Shown here piece after piece: positions 19,505-29,724 of a stretch of DNA of 40,273 bases. Under the pieces are notes generated by a model. That model did no database searches. It saw only the letters and a list, made by a program, of their open reading frames with translations, and was not told where the DNA came from. The DNA is taken from assembly GCA_945877085.1 (NCBI GenBank), contig CAMCQV010000007.1, positions 1-40,273 on the forward strand. The letters run 5' to 3'. Numbering within the stretch: position 1 is the first letter of the stretch; the number at the start of each line of letters is the position of its first letter. The stretch comes from Chitinophaga pinensis (lineage in GTDB: Bacteria; Bacteroidota; Bacteroidia; Chitinophagales; Chitinophagaceae). Position numbers and translations under genes: made by a program.

Positions 19505-20317
19505 TTATTTTTTCAAGCCAGGATAAGCGTCTAAACGCGCAAATTGGTATTGATTACCCGATTTAAGCAAATGGATGAATTCAAGCAGCTGCGCAGAATC
19601 GGCTTCTTTTCTAAACATATGGTCGTGCATTAATACCACTAAATGATTCCTGGTTTTACAGGCTTTCAAGGCAAACATGCTATCCACCATCTTGGCCATA
19701 AATGCAGCAGATTGAATAGGGCGTCCTTTGTTTGTGTATTGCCATTCCAAGTCCCATCCTACCACATTGTATCCTGCACTATCTAATTTATGCAATAATG
19801 GGCGGACCATTTTACTAGAAAATTGAATACTGTCTGTCCTCCATCCATTGTTACCAGGTAATCGAACGATATTATTGGTTGTCTCTAATACATCTGCTGC
19901 ATACATAAAATCAGCTAATGCTGAATCTGGTTGTTTGTAAAACTGTACATATTTTCCATAAGTATGCGAGAAACTATGGTTACTCAATAAAAATAAATCG
20001 GGACGACTTAAAATACGATTGTATAATTTTTTACCCCAATTTGACCTGGATTGATGTAACCCAATTTGAAAAAAGGATGCTTGTACATTTTCATATTCAC
20101 AGATAGCAATACAAGCCGAAGTGCCAAATAAGGGGCCGTCGTCAAAACTGAGGTAAAGGTATTTTGTGTTACTATCCAATGGACTTTGAGAGAAATGCTG
20201 TTCCTGTACAATTGTTTGCGCATTTGGTTGTCCAGACTGTCTTATAACTGGCCCAATCGTACTGAACCAAAGCATAAAACATTGGCTAATCAGGTAAAAA
20301 AGGGGCCAAATGGACAT
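19505..20317 (-). CDS. Polysaccharide deacetylase (NodB-like) family protein
   Basis: YLYLSFDDGPLFGTSACIAICEYENVQASFFQIG; LLSNHSFSHTYGKY; VRLPGNNGWR; VVLMHDHMFRKE. ATG at 20317; track start 20341 is a TTG that overlaps a candidate -7 box. Confidence 0.8.
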   Translation of the reverse strand: MSIWPLFYLISQCFMLWFSTIGPVIRQSGQPNAQTIVQEQHFSQSPLDSNTKYLYLSFDDGPLFGTSACIAICEYENVQASFFQIGLHQSRSNWGKKLYNRILSRPDLFLLSNHSFSHTYGKYVQFYKQPDSALADFMYAADVLETTNNIVRLPGNNGWRTDSIQFSSKMVRPLLHKLDSAGYNVVGWDLEWQYTNKGRPIQSAAFMAKMVDSMFALKACKTRNHLVVLMHDHMFRKEADSAQLLEFIHLLKSGNQYQFARLDAYPGLKK

Positions 20318-20338
20318 AAAACATTGATATTGAAGGCG

Positions 20339-20346
20339 CAAACTTA
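20339..20346 (-). promoter_or_regulatory. Candidate -7 element (TAAGTTTG) for the deacetylase
   Basis: Minus strand TAAGTTTG about 21 nt upstream of ATG 20317. Confidence 0.4.
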
Positions 20347-20400
20347 GTTAAGAAATTAGAATAATCCGATAAAAGATGCGGTTTTAGAGGGGATGCTTTG

Positions 20401-20408
20401 TAACTTTG
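20401..20408 (+). promoter_or_regulatory. Candidate -7 element (TAACTTTG) for korA
   Basis: TAACTTTG 11 nt upstream of ATG 20420, downstream of the track start 20393. Confidence 0.4.
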
Positions 20409-20419
20409 TCATCCAATTG

Positions 20420-22270
20420 ATGCATATGCAAGAAGAAGTTGTTTTACAAGATGTCGTAATCAAATTTGCTGGTGATAGTGGAGACGGTATGCAGTTAACC
20501 GGCCAGCAATTTACCAATAATACCGCCTTACTAGGAATAGACTTAGCGACTTTCCCAGATTTTCCTGCGGAGATTAGGGCCCCTATCGGCACCCTTCCAG
20601 GTGTGAGTGGATTCCAAATACATTTTAGCTCAAATCCTGTTTATACACCAGGTGATACTTGTGATGTGTTGGTGGCGATGAATGCTGCGGCTTTAAAAGT
20701 GAATTTGAAAGGTCTAAAAAAAGGTGGAAAAATTATTGCAAATTTAGAAGGATTTGATGCAAAAAATTTAAGACTAGCTGCTTATCCAGAAGGAATCAAT
20801 CCTCTGGAAGATGGGAGTTTAGATGGTTATGAATTAACCAAAGTGGATATCACAAAATTGACAAGAGAAGCATTAAAGTCCAATACAGAATTAGGCACTA
20901 AAGAACGTGATCGTGCAAAGAATATGTTTGTACTTGGTTTAATTTATTGGTTATACAATAGAAACTTAGACAACACGATCGATTTCTTAGAAGAGAAATT
21001 TGGCAAGAAAGAAAATATTTTAAAGAGCAATATTGATGTTTTGAAAGCAGGCTATTATTATGGTGAAACTGCTGAATTATTCAATGCAAGGTATAAAGTA
21101 GAAAAATCAAAAATGGAACCTGGTACTTACAGAAGTATCATGGGTAATCAAGCATTGTCAATGGGTTTAATTGCAGCTTCACAAAAAAGTGGCCTGCCAT
21201 TATTCCTTGGGTCTTATCCAATCACACCTGCCTCTGATATCTTACATGAATTAAGTAAGTACAAAAATTTTGGTATCAAAACTTTTCAGGCCGAGGATGA
21301 AATTGCAGGGATTACTGCAGCAATCGGGGCGAGTTATGGTGGATCGATTGGATTGACGACCACTTCGGGACCAGGTATGGCATTAAAGACCGAAGCAATT
21401 GGTTTAGCGACCATGTTAGAGATTCCTTTGTTGATTATCAATATTCAAAGAGGTGGACCATCAACAGGCTTACCAACTAAAACAGAGCAAAGTGACTTAA
21501 TGCAAGCATATTATGGTCGTAACGGAGAAGCGCCGATTCCTGTATTAGCTGCATCTACTCCAAGCGACTGTTTCTTTATGGCATTTGAAGCAGTGAAAAT
21601 TGCTTTACAACATATGACACCAGTGATTCTTTTAAGTGATGGCTATATTGCCAATGGTGCAGAGCCATGGAAATTTCCTGCTGCTGCCGACTTACCTGGG
21701 ATTGAAGTCAAATTCAAAACAAGTTTAGCAGAAGGTGAAGAAAAATTCTTACCATATAAAAGAGACGAAAAATTAGCAAGACCATGGGCTGTTCCTGGTA
21801 CTGCAGGATTAGAACATCGTATTGGTGGTATCGAAAAACAACACGAAACGGGCAATGTAAGCTATGATCCAGAGAACCATGAATTCATGGTGAAAATGAG
21901 ACAAGCTAAAGTTGATAAAATAGCAGACTTCATTCCTTTGCAAACAATAGACAGTGGTGCAAATAAAGGAAAAGTATTGGTACTTGGATGGGGTTCTACT
22001 TATGGTACCATCAAGAGTGCTGTATTGCAATTACAAAGTCAAGGCAAGTCTGTAAGTCATACCCACATTAAGTATATGCGCCCTTTCCCAAAAAACTTAG
22101 GTGAAATTTTAGCTGGGTTTGAAACCATTTTAATTCCAGAAATTAACAATGGTCAATTGATAAAAATAATCCGAGACCAGTATTTGGTGGATGCAAAAGC
22201 CTACAATAAAATCATGGGTATTCCAATTACAAAACTAGAATTGGTTACCGAGATTGAATCTTACTTATAA
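20420..22270 (+). CDS. korA: 2-oxoacid:ferredoxin oxidoreductase, fused gamma-alpha subunit (KorA-like)
   Basis: Gamma domain VVIKFAGDSGDGMQLTGQQFTNNTALLGIDLATFPDFPAEIRAPIGTLPGVSGFQIHFSS; alpha domain GNQALSMGLIAASQKSGLPLFLGSYPITPASDILHELSK, FQAEDEIAGITAAIGASYGG, TTSGPGMALKTEAIGLA. Confidence 0.92.
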   Translation: MHMQEEVVLQDVVIKFAGDSGDGMQLTGQQFTNNTALLGIDLATFPDFPAEIRAPIGTLPGVSGFQIHFSSNPVYTPGDTCDVLVAMNAAALKVNLKGLKKGGKIIANLEGFDAKNLRLAAYPEGINPLEDGSLDGYELTKVDITKLTREALKSNTELGTKERDRAKNMFVLGLIYWLYNRNLDNTIDFLEEKFGKKENILKSNIDVLKAGYYYGETAELFNARYKVEKSKMEPGTYRSIMGNQALSMGLIAASQKSGLPLFLGSYPITPASDILHELSKYKNFGIKTFQAEDEIAGITAAIGASYGGSIGLTTTSGPGMALKTEAIGLATMLEIPLLIINIQRGGPSTGLPTKTEQSDLMQAYYGRNGEAPIPVLAASTPSDCFFMAFEAVKIALQHMTPVILLSDGYIANGAEPWKFPAAADLPGIEVKFKTSLAEGEEKFLPYKRDEKLARPWAVPGTAGLEHRIGGIEKQHETGNVSYDPENHEFMVKMRQAKVDKIADFIPLQTIDSGANKGKVLVLGWGSTYGTIKSAVLQLQSQGKSVSHTHIKYMRPFPKNLGEILAGFETILIPEINNGQLIKIIRDQYLVDAKAYNKIMGIPITKLELVTEIESYL

Positions 22271-22308
22271 TAAAAAAAGCGCTTCGAAAAATCGAAGCGC
22301 TTTTTTTA
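22271..22308. terminator. Bidirectional intrinsic terminator between korA and nth
   Basis: TAAAAAAAGCGCTTCGA-AAAA-TCGAAGCGCTTTTTTTA perfect hairpin. Confidence 0.9.
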
Positions 22309-22323
22309 TACATTCTAGTTTTC

Positions 22324-23001
22324 TTATATCTTGGATACCTTTATCTTAACCTCTTTTTTCTTCATTTCTTTTTCAAAGTATTTACAAAATTCTGTGATGC
22401 CACATGTATCGCATTTTGGACTTCGCGCTAAACAAGTATAACGTCCGTGCAAGATCAACCAATGGTGCGCTTTATGCACTAAAACAGATGGTATATTTTT
22501 AATTAAATCTTTCTCTACAGCGAGTGGCGTTTTTGCAGTCATAGGCACCAATCCAACCCTTCTACTCACTCTAAATACATGGGTATCCACCGCCATATTA
22601 GGTTGTTGGTCAATCACACTGGTAATCACATTGGCTGTTTTACGACCCACGCCAGGCAATTTTACTAAATCATCAATCGTCATGGGCACTTCTCCATTGA
22701 AGGTGTTCATCAATAATTGACTCATGCCAATGAGGTGTTTAGTTTTATTGTTGGGATAGGAAATGCTTCGCACCAAAGGGAATAAATCGTCAAAGCGCGC
22801 TTTGGACATGGATGCAGGATCCGGATATTTTTTAAAAATGCCTGGTGTGGTTAAGTTTACACGCTTGTCGGTGCATTGTGCAGAAAGTATCACAGCCACC
22901 AATAATTGAAACGGATTGTCGTAAGTCAGTTCTGTTTCTGCTATAGGTACATTTGCTAAAAAATAATCAATGACTCCCTGATAACGTGCTTGTTTTTTCA
23001 T
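22324..23001 (-). CDS. nth: Endonuclease III
   Basis: PFQLLVAVILSAQCTDKRVN; LPGVGRKTANVI HhH; AVDTHVFRVSRRVGLV; HHWLILHGRYTC; C-x6-C-x2-C-x5-C FeS ligands (CLARSPKCDTCGITEFC). Confidence 0.96.
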   Translation of the reverse strand: MKKQARYQGVIDYFLANVPIAETELTYDNPFQLLVAVILSAQCTDKRVNLTTPGIFKKYPDPASMSKARFDDLFPLVRSISYPNNKTKHLIGMSQLLMNTFNGEVPMTIDDLVKLPGVGRKTANVITSVIDQQPNMAVDTHVFRVSRRVGLVPMTAKTPLAVEKDLIKNIPSVLVHKAHHWLILHGRYTCLARSPKCDTCGITEFCKYFEKEMKKKEVKIKVSKI

Positions 23002-23013
23002 GCAAAGGAATAC

Positions 23014-23337
23014 TTATTTTTTCTGCTCCGCCTTGGTCGCAAAAGTGTCCTCAAATAAATACACTTCCTCGCCTTCTCTTCTTAAAAGATAACGCTCTCT
23101 TGCATATTTTTCGACTGCACCTGGATTGCTTTGTAAATTATTCAACTGCTCTTGCGTTGTAGAAATTTCTTTTTCATAATATCCTTTGGCTTGCTCTAAT
23201 TTTTCTAATTCAGCTGCTCGGTCTCTTTGAAGAAAAAAATTACGTTGATCAAAAAAAAGCATCCATAGCACAAAAGCCAAGCAGGCAATAAAATAACGAT
23301 TGGCTATAAATGGAATGATTTTTTTGATTGCTTGCAT
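23014..23337 (-). CDS. Septum formation initiator family protein (FtsB/DivIC-like)
   Basis: 107 aa: single TM near the N-terminus, coiled coil, then NNLQSNPGAVEKYARERYLLRREGEEVYLFE. Confidence 0.85.
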   Translation of the reverse strand: MQAIKKIIPFIANRYFIACLAFVLWMLFFDQRNFFLQRDRAAELEKLEQAKGYYEKEISTTQEQLNNLQSNPGAVEKYARERYLLRREGEEVYLFEDTFATKAEQKK

Positions 23338-23395
23338 AAAAAATGATTACCCTAAAATTAGTATAGTTATTAGAATACGCCAATAATAATTACAC

Positions 23396-23424
23396 AAAAA
23401 AAGAGCCCCAATGATGGAGCTCCT
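23396..23424 (-). terminator. Intrinsic terminator downstream of eno
   Basis: Minus strand GGAGCTCCATCATTGGGGCTCTTTTTTT: GC stem with T-run. Confidence 0.7.
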
Positions 23425-23446
23425 TTCTATATCAATTTACTTTGAA

Positions 23447-24793
<1,347 letters not shown>

Positions 24794-24808
24794 TTACACC
24801 CATTTTTT

Positions 24809-25723
24809 TTAATGGGTAAGCAATTTGAAGATTTCTTCTAAACTTACTTCTTGCGTCTGCAAACGTTCTATATGCAAGCCTTTATCCAAAGCCAAGCCCA
24901 TGATATACTGTCTCGCCTGATCTAAGTCCACTGCGTCTTTGGCTTGAATGACTAACGTGCGTTTGTCTTCCTGCGCTATTAAATTGTATTTGAATTGAAT
25001 AGGCTCAAGGTGTGCTGTGATGTCTTCTTGAAATTGCACTAGTAAATTGTGTTGACTAGATTGTGTTAGAGATGAAATGGTTTGGTTGGCAACTAATTTA
25101 CCTTGATGCAACACCAATACCCTATCTGTAATAGCAGCTACTTCTTGTAAAATATGAGATGAAAATAAAATCATGGCATCCGCACTGAGTGATTGAATCA
25201 AGGCTCTAATTTCAATCAACTGATTTGGATCTAAACCAGCAGTAGGTTCATCTAGTAAAATCAATTTAGGTGCATGCAAAATTGCTGCTGCAATCCCCAC
25301 CCTTTGCTTGAAACCTTTAGACAAATGTCCAATTTTTTTATGCTGCATGGATTGCAATCCTGTTTGTGCAATCACTTCTTGAATTCTTTTTGCTGGAGCT
25401 GCAATTGCATGGGCATTGGCTAAGAAACTTAAATATTCAATTACAAATAAGTCTTCATATAAAGGATTGGATTCTGGCAAATAACCAATCCTTTTTTTAT
25501 AAGCGACTTCGTCTTTTTGAACATCCATGCCTGATAACTGAATAGCACCTGCATCTGGACTTAGACAGCCTGCAATCATTTTTAAAGTGGTACTCTTGCC
25601 TGCGCCATTTGGCCCAAGAAAACCAACAATCTCGCCTGGCTGAATGTTAAAACTCAGGGGTTCAACTGCTTGGAATTGATCAAATTTTTTGGATATGGCT
25701 TGTACATTCAATGACATACTCAA
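24809..25723 (-). CDS. gldA: ABC transporter ATP-binding protein, GldA-like
   Basis: Walker A GFLGPNGAGKSTTLKMIAG, GYLPESNPLYEDLFVIEYLSFLA, LSKGFKQRVGIAAAILHAPKLILLDEPTAGLDPNQLIEIR. Met 25717 is an alternative start. Confidence 0.82.
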   Translation of the reverse strand: MSMSLNVQAISKKFDQFQAVEPLSFNIQPGEIVGFLGPNGAGKSTTLKMIAGCLSPDAGAIQLSGMDVQKDEVAYKKRIGYLPESNPLYEDLFVIEYLSFLANAHAIAAPAKRIQEVIAQTGLQSMQHKKIGHLSKGFKQRVGIAAAILHAPKLILLDEPTAGLDPNQLIEIRALIQSLSADAMILFSSHILQEVAAITDRVLVLHQGKLVANQTISSLTQSSQHNLLVQFQEDITAHLEPIQFKYNLIAQEDKRTLVIQAKDAVDLDQARQYIMGLALDKGLHIERLQTQEVSLEEIFKLLTH

Positions 25724-25733
25724 AAGTAAAGCA

Positions 25734-25985
25734 TTATTCTAGATCTTGAGAGCTTGCGGGCAATTGATCATACTCTCCTTTAAATGCATAGTATCCAAAA
25801 ATGAAGAAACCAATACAAATGGGCGTGAAAATGGTCAGGATAATCACCCATTGTAAAGTCACATTGGACTTAGTTAAACTATTAGCAGCGGCAATTTTTT
25901 GGATGGCTTGGGATGCTAGAAACCATATGATTGCTGGCGCTAAAAACATCCAAACCAACCCCAATATTTTTTTTATCGTATTCAT
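25734..25985 (-). CDS. Small two-TM membrane protein of unknown function
   Basis: 83 aa, two hydrophobic segments (ILGLVWMFLAPAIIWFLA; TLQWVIILTIFTPICIGFFIFGYYAF); 10-nt gaps to the MFS gene and gldA. Confidence 0.75.
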   Translation of the reverse strand: MNTIKKILGLVWMFLAPAIIWFLASQAIQKIAAANSLTKSNVTLQWVIILTIFTPICIGFFIFGYYAFKGEYDQLPASSQDLE

Positions 25986-25995
25986 ATTATTTTTT

Positions 25996-27696
25996 TTAGT
26001 CCATGACTTCCTTGTCCACTTTATTGGTTAAATAAATCACTCCAATGAATAAACAAATAGAGGCAACACCAATTGGATACCATAATCCTGCAAGCGGATC
26101 CCCAGCAGGATTGTCTGCAGTTTTTGTAAACTCCACAATCAAGGTGCCCAAGAAAGGCACCAAGCCACCAAAAACCCCATTGCCAATATGATAAGGCAAA
26201 GACATAGAAGTGTAACGGATTTTAGTTGGGAATAATTCCACCAAGAAAGCGGCGATTGGTCCATAAACCATAGTGACATACAATATCTGTACAAAAACCA
26301 ACCAAATTAAATTCCAGTAAGTTGATTGATCTAATGTTTTTTCTACCACTATATTTGGTTTCAAAGAAGCAGCCGCAATGGTCACTTCCTGTGTTTTAGT
26401 GGCATCCAAAAAAGCGCCTTTAGTGGGTTTTAATTTTACCACAATGGTGTCTAGTTTGGCGGCATCCATTGCATTTGGTTGTGTGTAATAAATACTTGTA
26501 GTACTTGCATCTTTTATGATATCAGTTAAAAATAAAGTGTCTGTTTTGGTATAACTAAATTTAGCACCATCGATATATGCTGTGTCTATCTTTTGCACCA
26601 CATATAATTTTGTACAAACTTTTTCATCCACAATGGCCAACTTTTCAGAAACAAAAGTATTTGCTAAATCAATTTTTTCAGTTCTATTATTTGCATTGGT
26701 GGCATCTAAAAAATATTGATAAATGGGCCTGTATGTTACTATACCTGCTAACATCCCAAACATCATAATCCACTTTCTTCCTATGCGATCACTCAAATAA
26801 CCAAACACCACAAAGAAAGGGGTGGCAAATAAAATAGCCCATAATATTAAATTTCTGGACTGTACAAATTCAACTTTACAAACAGTCTCAATAAAACTTT
26901 GTGCGTAAAACTGACCCGTATACCATATCACGCCTTGTCCCATCACTGCGCCAAACAAGGCTAAGAGGACCATTTTAAAATTGGCTTTTTGTCCGAAACT
27001 TTCTTTTAAAGGATTGGCAGAAGTTTTACCTTCTGATTTTAATTTAGTGAACATGGGTGACTCACTCATTTTCATCCTAATTAAAATAGACACCACCACT
27101 AAAATAATCGACATCCAAAATGGATACCTCCATCCGCCCCATTCTGCACTAAATGCTTCGACACCTTGATTAGATCTTATTAAAATAATCACCCCCAATG
27201 CTAAAAATAATCCTAAGGTGGCGGTTGTCTGAATCCAACTGGTCCAAAAGCCTCTTCTATTTGCTGGCGCATGTTCTGCTACATAAGTGGCAGCGCCACC
27301 GTATTCGCCTCCAAGTGCCAATCCTTGCACCAATCTTAAAATCAACACTAAAATAGGCGCCGCCCAACCAATGGTTGCAAAGCCTGGCACCAAGCCAATC
27401 GCAAAAGTAGATCCACCCATCAAAACCAAGGTCAATAAAAAAGTATATTTACGACCAATCAAATCTCCTAATCTTCCAAACACGAGTGCGCCAAATGGTC
27501 GTACAATAAAGCCTGCAGCAAAAATGGCCAGTGTACTTAAAAGTGCTGATGTGCCTGCATCTGATGGAAAAAATTGTTTTGAAATAATGGTTGCCAACAT
27601 CCCGAAAATGTAAAAATCATACCATTCAATCAGGGTGCCAACAGAAGACGCGCCAATCACTAAACTGATTTTACTAGGCTTTATGTCGAAACTCAT
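25996..27696 (-). CDS. MFS transporter, metabolite:H+ symporter (MHS)-like, with large extracytoplasmic insertion
   Basis: GTLIEWYDFYIFGMLA, GRLGDLIGRKYTF, GLALGGEYGGAATYVAEHAPANRRGFWTSW, GYLSDRIGRKWIMMFG, VELFPTKIRYTSMSLPYHIGNGVFGGLVPF: MHS signatures. Confidence 0.88.
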   Translation of the reverse strand: MSFDIKPSKISLVIGASSVGTLIEWYDFYIFGMLATIISKQFFPSDAGTSALLSTLAIFAAGFIVRPFGALVFGRLGDLIGRKYTFLLTLVLMGGSTFAIGLVPGFATIGWAAPILVLILRLVQGLALGGEYGGAATYVAEHAPANRRGFWTSWIQTTATLGLFLALGVIILIRSNQGVEAFSAEWGGWRYPFWMSIILVVVSILIRMKMSESPMFTKLKSEGKTSANPLKESFGQKANFKMVLLALFGAVMGQGVIWYTGQFYAQSFIETVCKVEFVQSRNLILWAILFATPFFVVFGYLSDRIGRKWIMMFGMLAGIVTYRPIYQYFLDATNANNRTEKIDLANTFVSEKLAIVDEKVCTKLYVVQKIDTAYIDGAKFSYTKTDTLFLTDIIKDASTTSIYYTQPNAMDAAKLDTIVVKLKPTKGAFLDATKTQEVTIAAASLKPNIVVEKTLDQSTYWNLIWLVFVQILYVTMVYGPIAAFLVELFPTKIRYTSMSLPYHIGNGVFGGLVPFLGTLIVEFTKTADNPAGDPLAGLWYPIGVASICLFIGVIYLTNKVDKEVMD

Positions 27697-27750
27697 ATTT
27701 TAATTATTTAATTGCTAGCATTCAAGTTAATTCAATCAACTTAAAAAATG

Positions 27751-27758
27751 TAAATTTG
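27751..27758 (+). promoter_or_regulatory. Candidate -7 element (TAAATTTG) for acs
   Basis: TAAATTTG 23 nt upstream of ATG 27782. Confidence 0.4.
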
Positions 27759-27781
27759 GAAGACTAATTTCAAATCTGACT

Positions 27782-29722
27782 ATGTCTTATCCTTACCAAA
27801 TTAAAAACCTAGAAGGTTACCACGAAGCTTATCAGAAAAGTATTCAAGACCCCAATACGTTTTGGGGTGAAGTTGCCGAACATTTTACTTGGCATAAAAA
27901 ATGGGATAAAGTAAGTGATTGGAATTTCAAAGATCCAAGCATTCAATGGTTTGTTGGAGGAAAATTAAATATCACTGAAAATTGTTTAGATAGACATTTA
28001 GCCACCATGGGCGATAAGCCTGCTATTATTTGGGAGCCCAATGATCCAGCCGAAGAGCACCACATCCTCACTTATAAGCAACTGCATTTAAAAGTTTGTC
28101 AGTTTGCACAAGTCCTATATAATAATGGTGTAAAAAAAGGTGACCGTGTATGTATTTATATGGGCATGATTCCTGAATTAGCGATTGCTGTATTGGCTTG
28201 TGCAAGAATAGGCGCAATTCATAGTGTGATTTTTGGCGGCTTCTCTGCACAAAGTATTGCAGACAGATTGGATGATGCAAAAGCCAATTTTATCATTACA
28301 TGTGATGGTGCATTTAGAGGCTCTAAAGACATTCCATTAAAATCCGTCATTGACGACGCTTTAATTGGAAATAAAAATATACAGCGAGTGATTGTTTGCA
28401 CAAGAACAAGAACTGCTGTGTCCATGTTACAAGGAAGAGATGTTTGGTGGGAGGATGAAATTAAAAATGTGGAAGCGCAGGGCATCCAATTTGTTCCAGC
28501 AGAAGTGATGGATGCAGAAGATCCTTTATTCATTTTATATACTTCGGGGTCTACAGGAAAGCCAAAAGGTGTCGTGCATACTGTGGCTGGGTATATGGTC
28601 TACACCAATTATACTTTTGTAAACACATTCAATTATAATCCTGATGATTTATTCTTTTGTACAGCAGATATTGGATGGATTACAGGGCATAGTTATATTG
28701 TGTATGCGCCACTATGTGCTGGTGGTACTTCTATGATGTTTGAAGGCATCCCTACTTTCCCAGATGCAGGAAGGTTTTGGGATATCATTGACAAATTCAA
28801 AGTGAATATTTTATATACCGCACCCACTGCTATTCGCTCATTAATGGGTTTTGGTTTAGGACCAGTAAAGGGACATGATTTAAGTAGTTTAAAAGTGTTA
28901 GGTACCGTAGGCGAGCCCATCAACGAGGAAGCTTGGAATTGGTACAACGAACAGATTGGAAAAAATAAATGTCCCATTGTTGATACTTGGTTTCAAACAG
29001 AAACTGGCGGGATCATGATTTCCAATATGGCTGGTGTCACACCTGGAAAAGCAGGCTGGGCAACCTATCCAATGCCAGGTATTGAACTCATTTTGGTAGA
29101 CGATCAAGGAGTAGAAATTACAACGCAAGACGGGGAAGGCATGTATCGCGGTAACTTATGCATCAAACAAGCTTGGCCTGCTGCTATCAGAACGACATAC
29201 GGTGACCATGAAAGATGCAGGACCAATTATTTTGCGACTTATAACAATTTATATTTTACAGGTGATGGCGCTTTCAGAAACGAAGCAGGACAATTTAGAA
29301 TCACAGGACGTGTAGATGATGTATTGAATGTGAGTGGCCACAGGATTGGCACTGCGGAAGTTGAAAATGCAATTAATATGCATGCAGGCGTGGTAGAAAG
29401 TGCGGTGGTAGGCTATCCGCATGATATTAAAGGGCAAGGCATCTATGCTTATGTTATTTATACAGGATCGCATGCGCAAGACAGCCATGGCAGTGCAGAG
29501 ATGATACGTAAAGACATTCTACAAACTGTAACAAGAATCATTGGACCTATTGCTAAGCCAGATAAAATTCAATTTGTTGCTGGATTACCAAAAACAAGAT
29601 CAGGCAAAATTATGCGTCGCATTCTACGCAAAGTAGCAGAAGGTGAATTAAATAGTTTAGGCGATACCTCTACCCTATTAGACCCAGCGGTGGTGGATGA
29701 AATTGTCAAAGGTGTTGTCTAA
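27782..29722 (+). CDS. acs: Acetyl-CoA synthetase (AMP-forming)
   Basis: KWDKVSDWNFKDPSIQWFVGGKLNITENCLDRHL, YTSGSTGKPKGVVHT, DIGWITGHSYIVYAPL, DTWFQTETGGIMI, FTGDGAFRNEAGQFRITGRVDDVLNVSGHRIGTAEVE, PKTRSGKIMRRILRKVAEGE. Confidence 0.97.
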   Translation: MSYPYQIKNLEGYHEAYQKSIQDPNTFWGEVAEHFTWHKKWDKVSDWNFKDPSIQWFVGGKLNITENCLDRHLATMGDKPAIIWEPNDPAEEHHILTYKQLHLKVCQFAQVLYNNGVKKGDRVCIYMGMIPELAIAVLACARIGAIHSVIFGGFSAQSIADRLDDAKANFIITCDGAFRGSKDIPLKSVIDDALIGNKNIQRVIVCTRTRTAVSMLQGRDVWWEDEIKNVEAQGIQFVPAEVMDAEDPLFILYTSGSTGKPKGVVHTVAGYMVYTNYTFVNTFNYNPDDLFFCTADIGWITGHSYIVYAPLCAGGTSMMFEGIPTFPDAGRFWDIIDKFKVNILYTAPTAIRSLMGFGLGPVKGHDLSSLKVLGTVGEPINEEAWNWYNEQIGKNKCPIVDTWFQTETGGIMISNMAGVTPGKAGWATYPMPGIELILVDDQGVEITTQDGEGMYRGNLCIKQAWPAAIRTTYGDHERCRTNYFATYNNLYFTGDGAFRNEAGQFRITGRVDDVLNVSGHRIGTAEVENAINMHAGVVESAVVGYPHDIKGQGIYAYVIYTGSHAQDSHGSAEMIRKDILQTVTRIIGPIAKPDKIQFVAGLPKTRSGKIMRRILRKVAEGELNSLGDTSTLLDPAVVDEIVKGVV

Positions 29723-29724
29723 CT

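Noticed and set aside
16675-22270. E1 fusion and korA as one 2-oxoacid metabolic cluster
   Set aside because: They are on opposite strands with two unrelated genes between; proximity may be chance.
27287-27613. 108-aa plus ORF antisense to the MFS transporter
   Set aside because: Low-complexity shadow ORF opposite TM helices.
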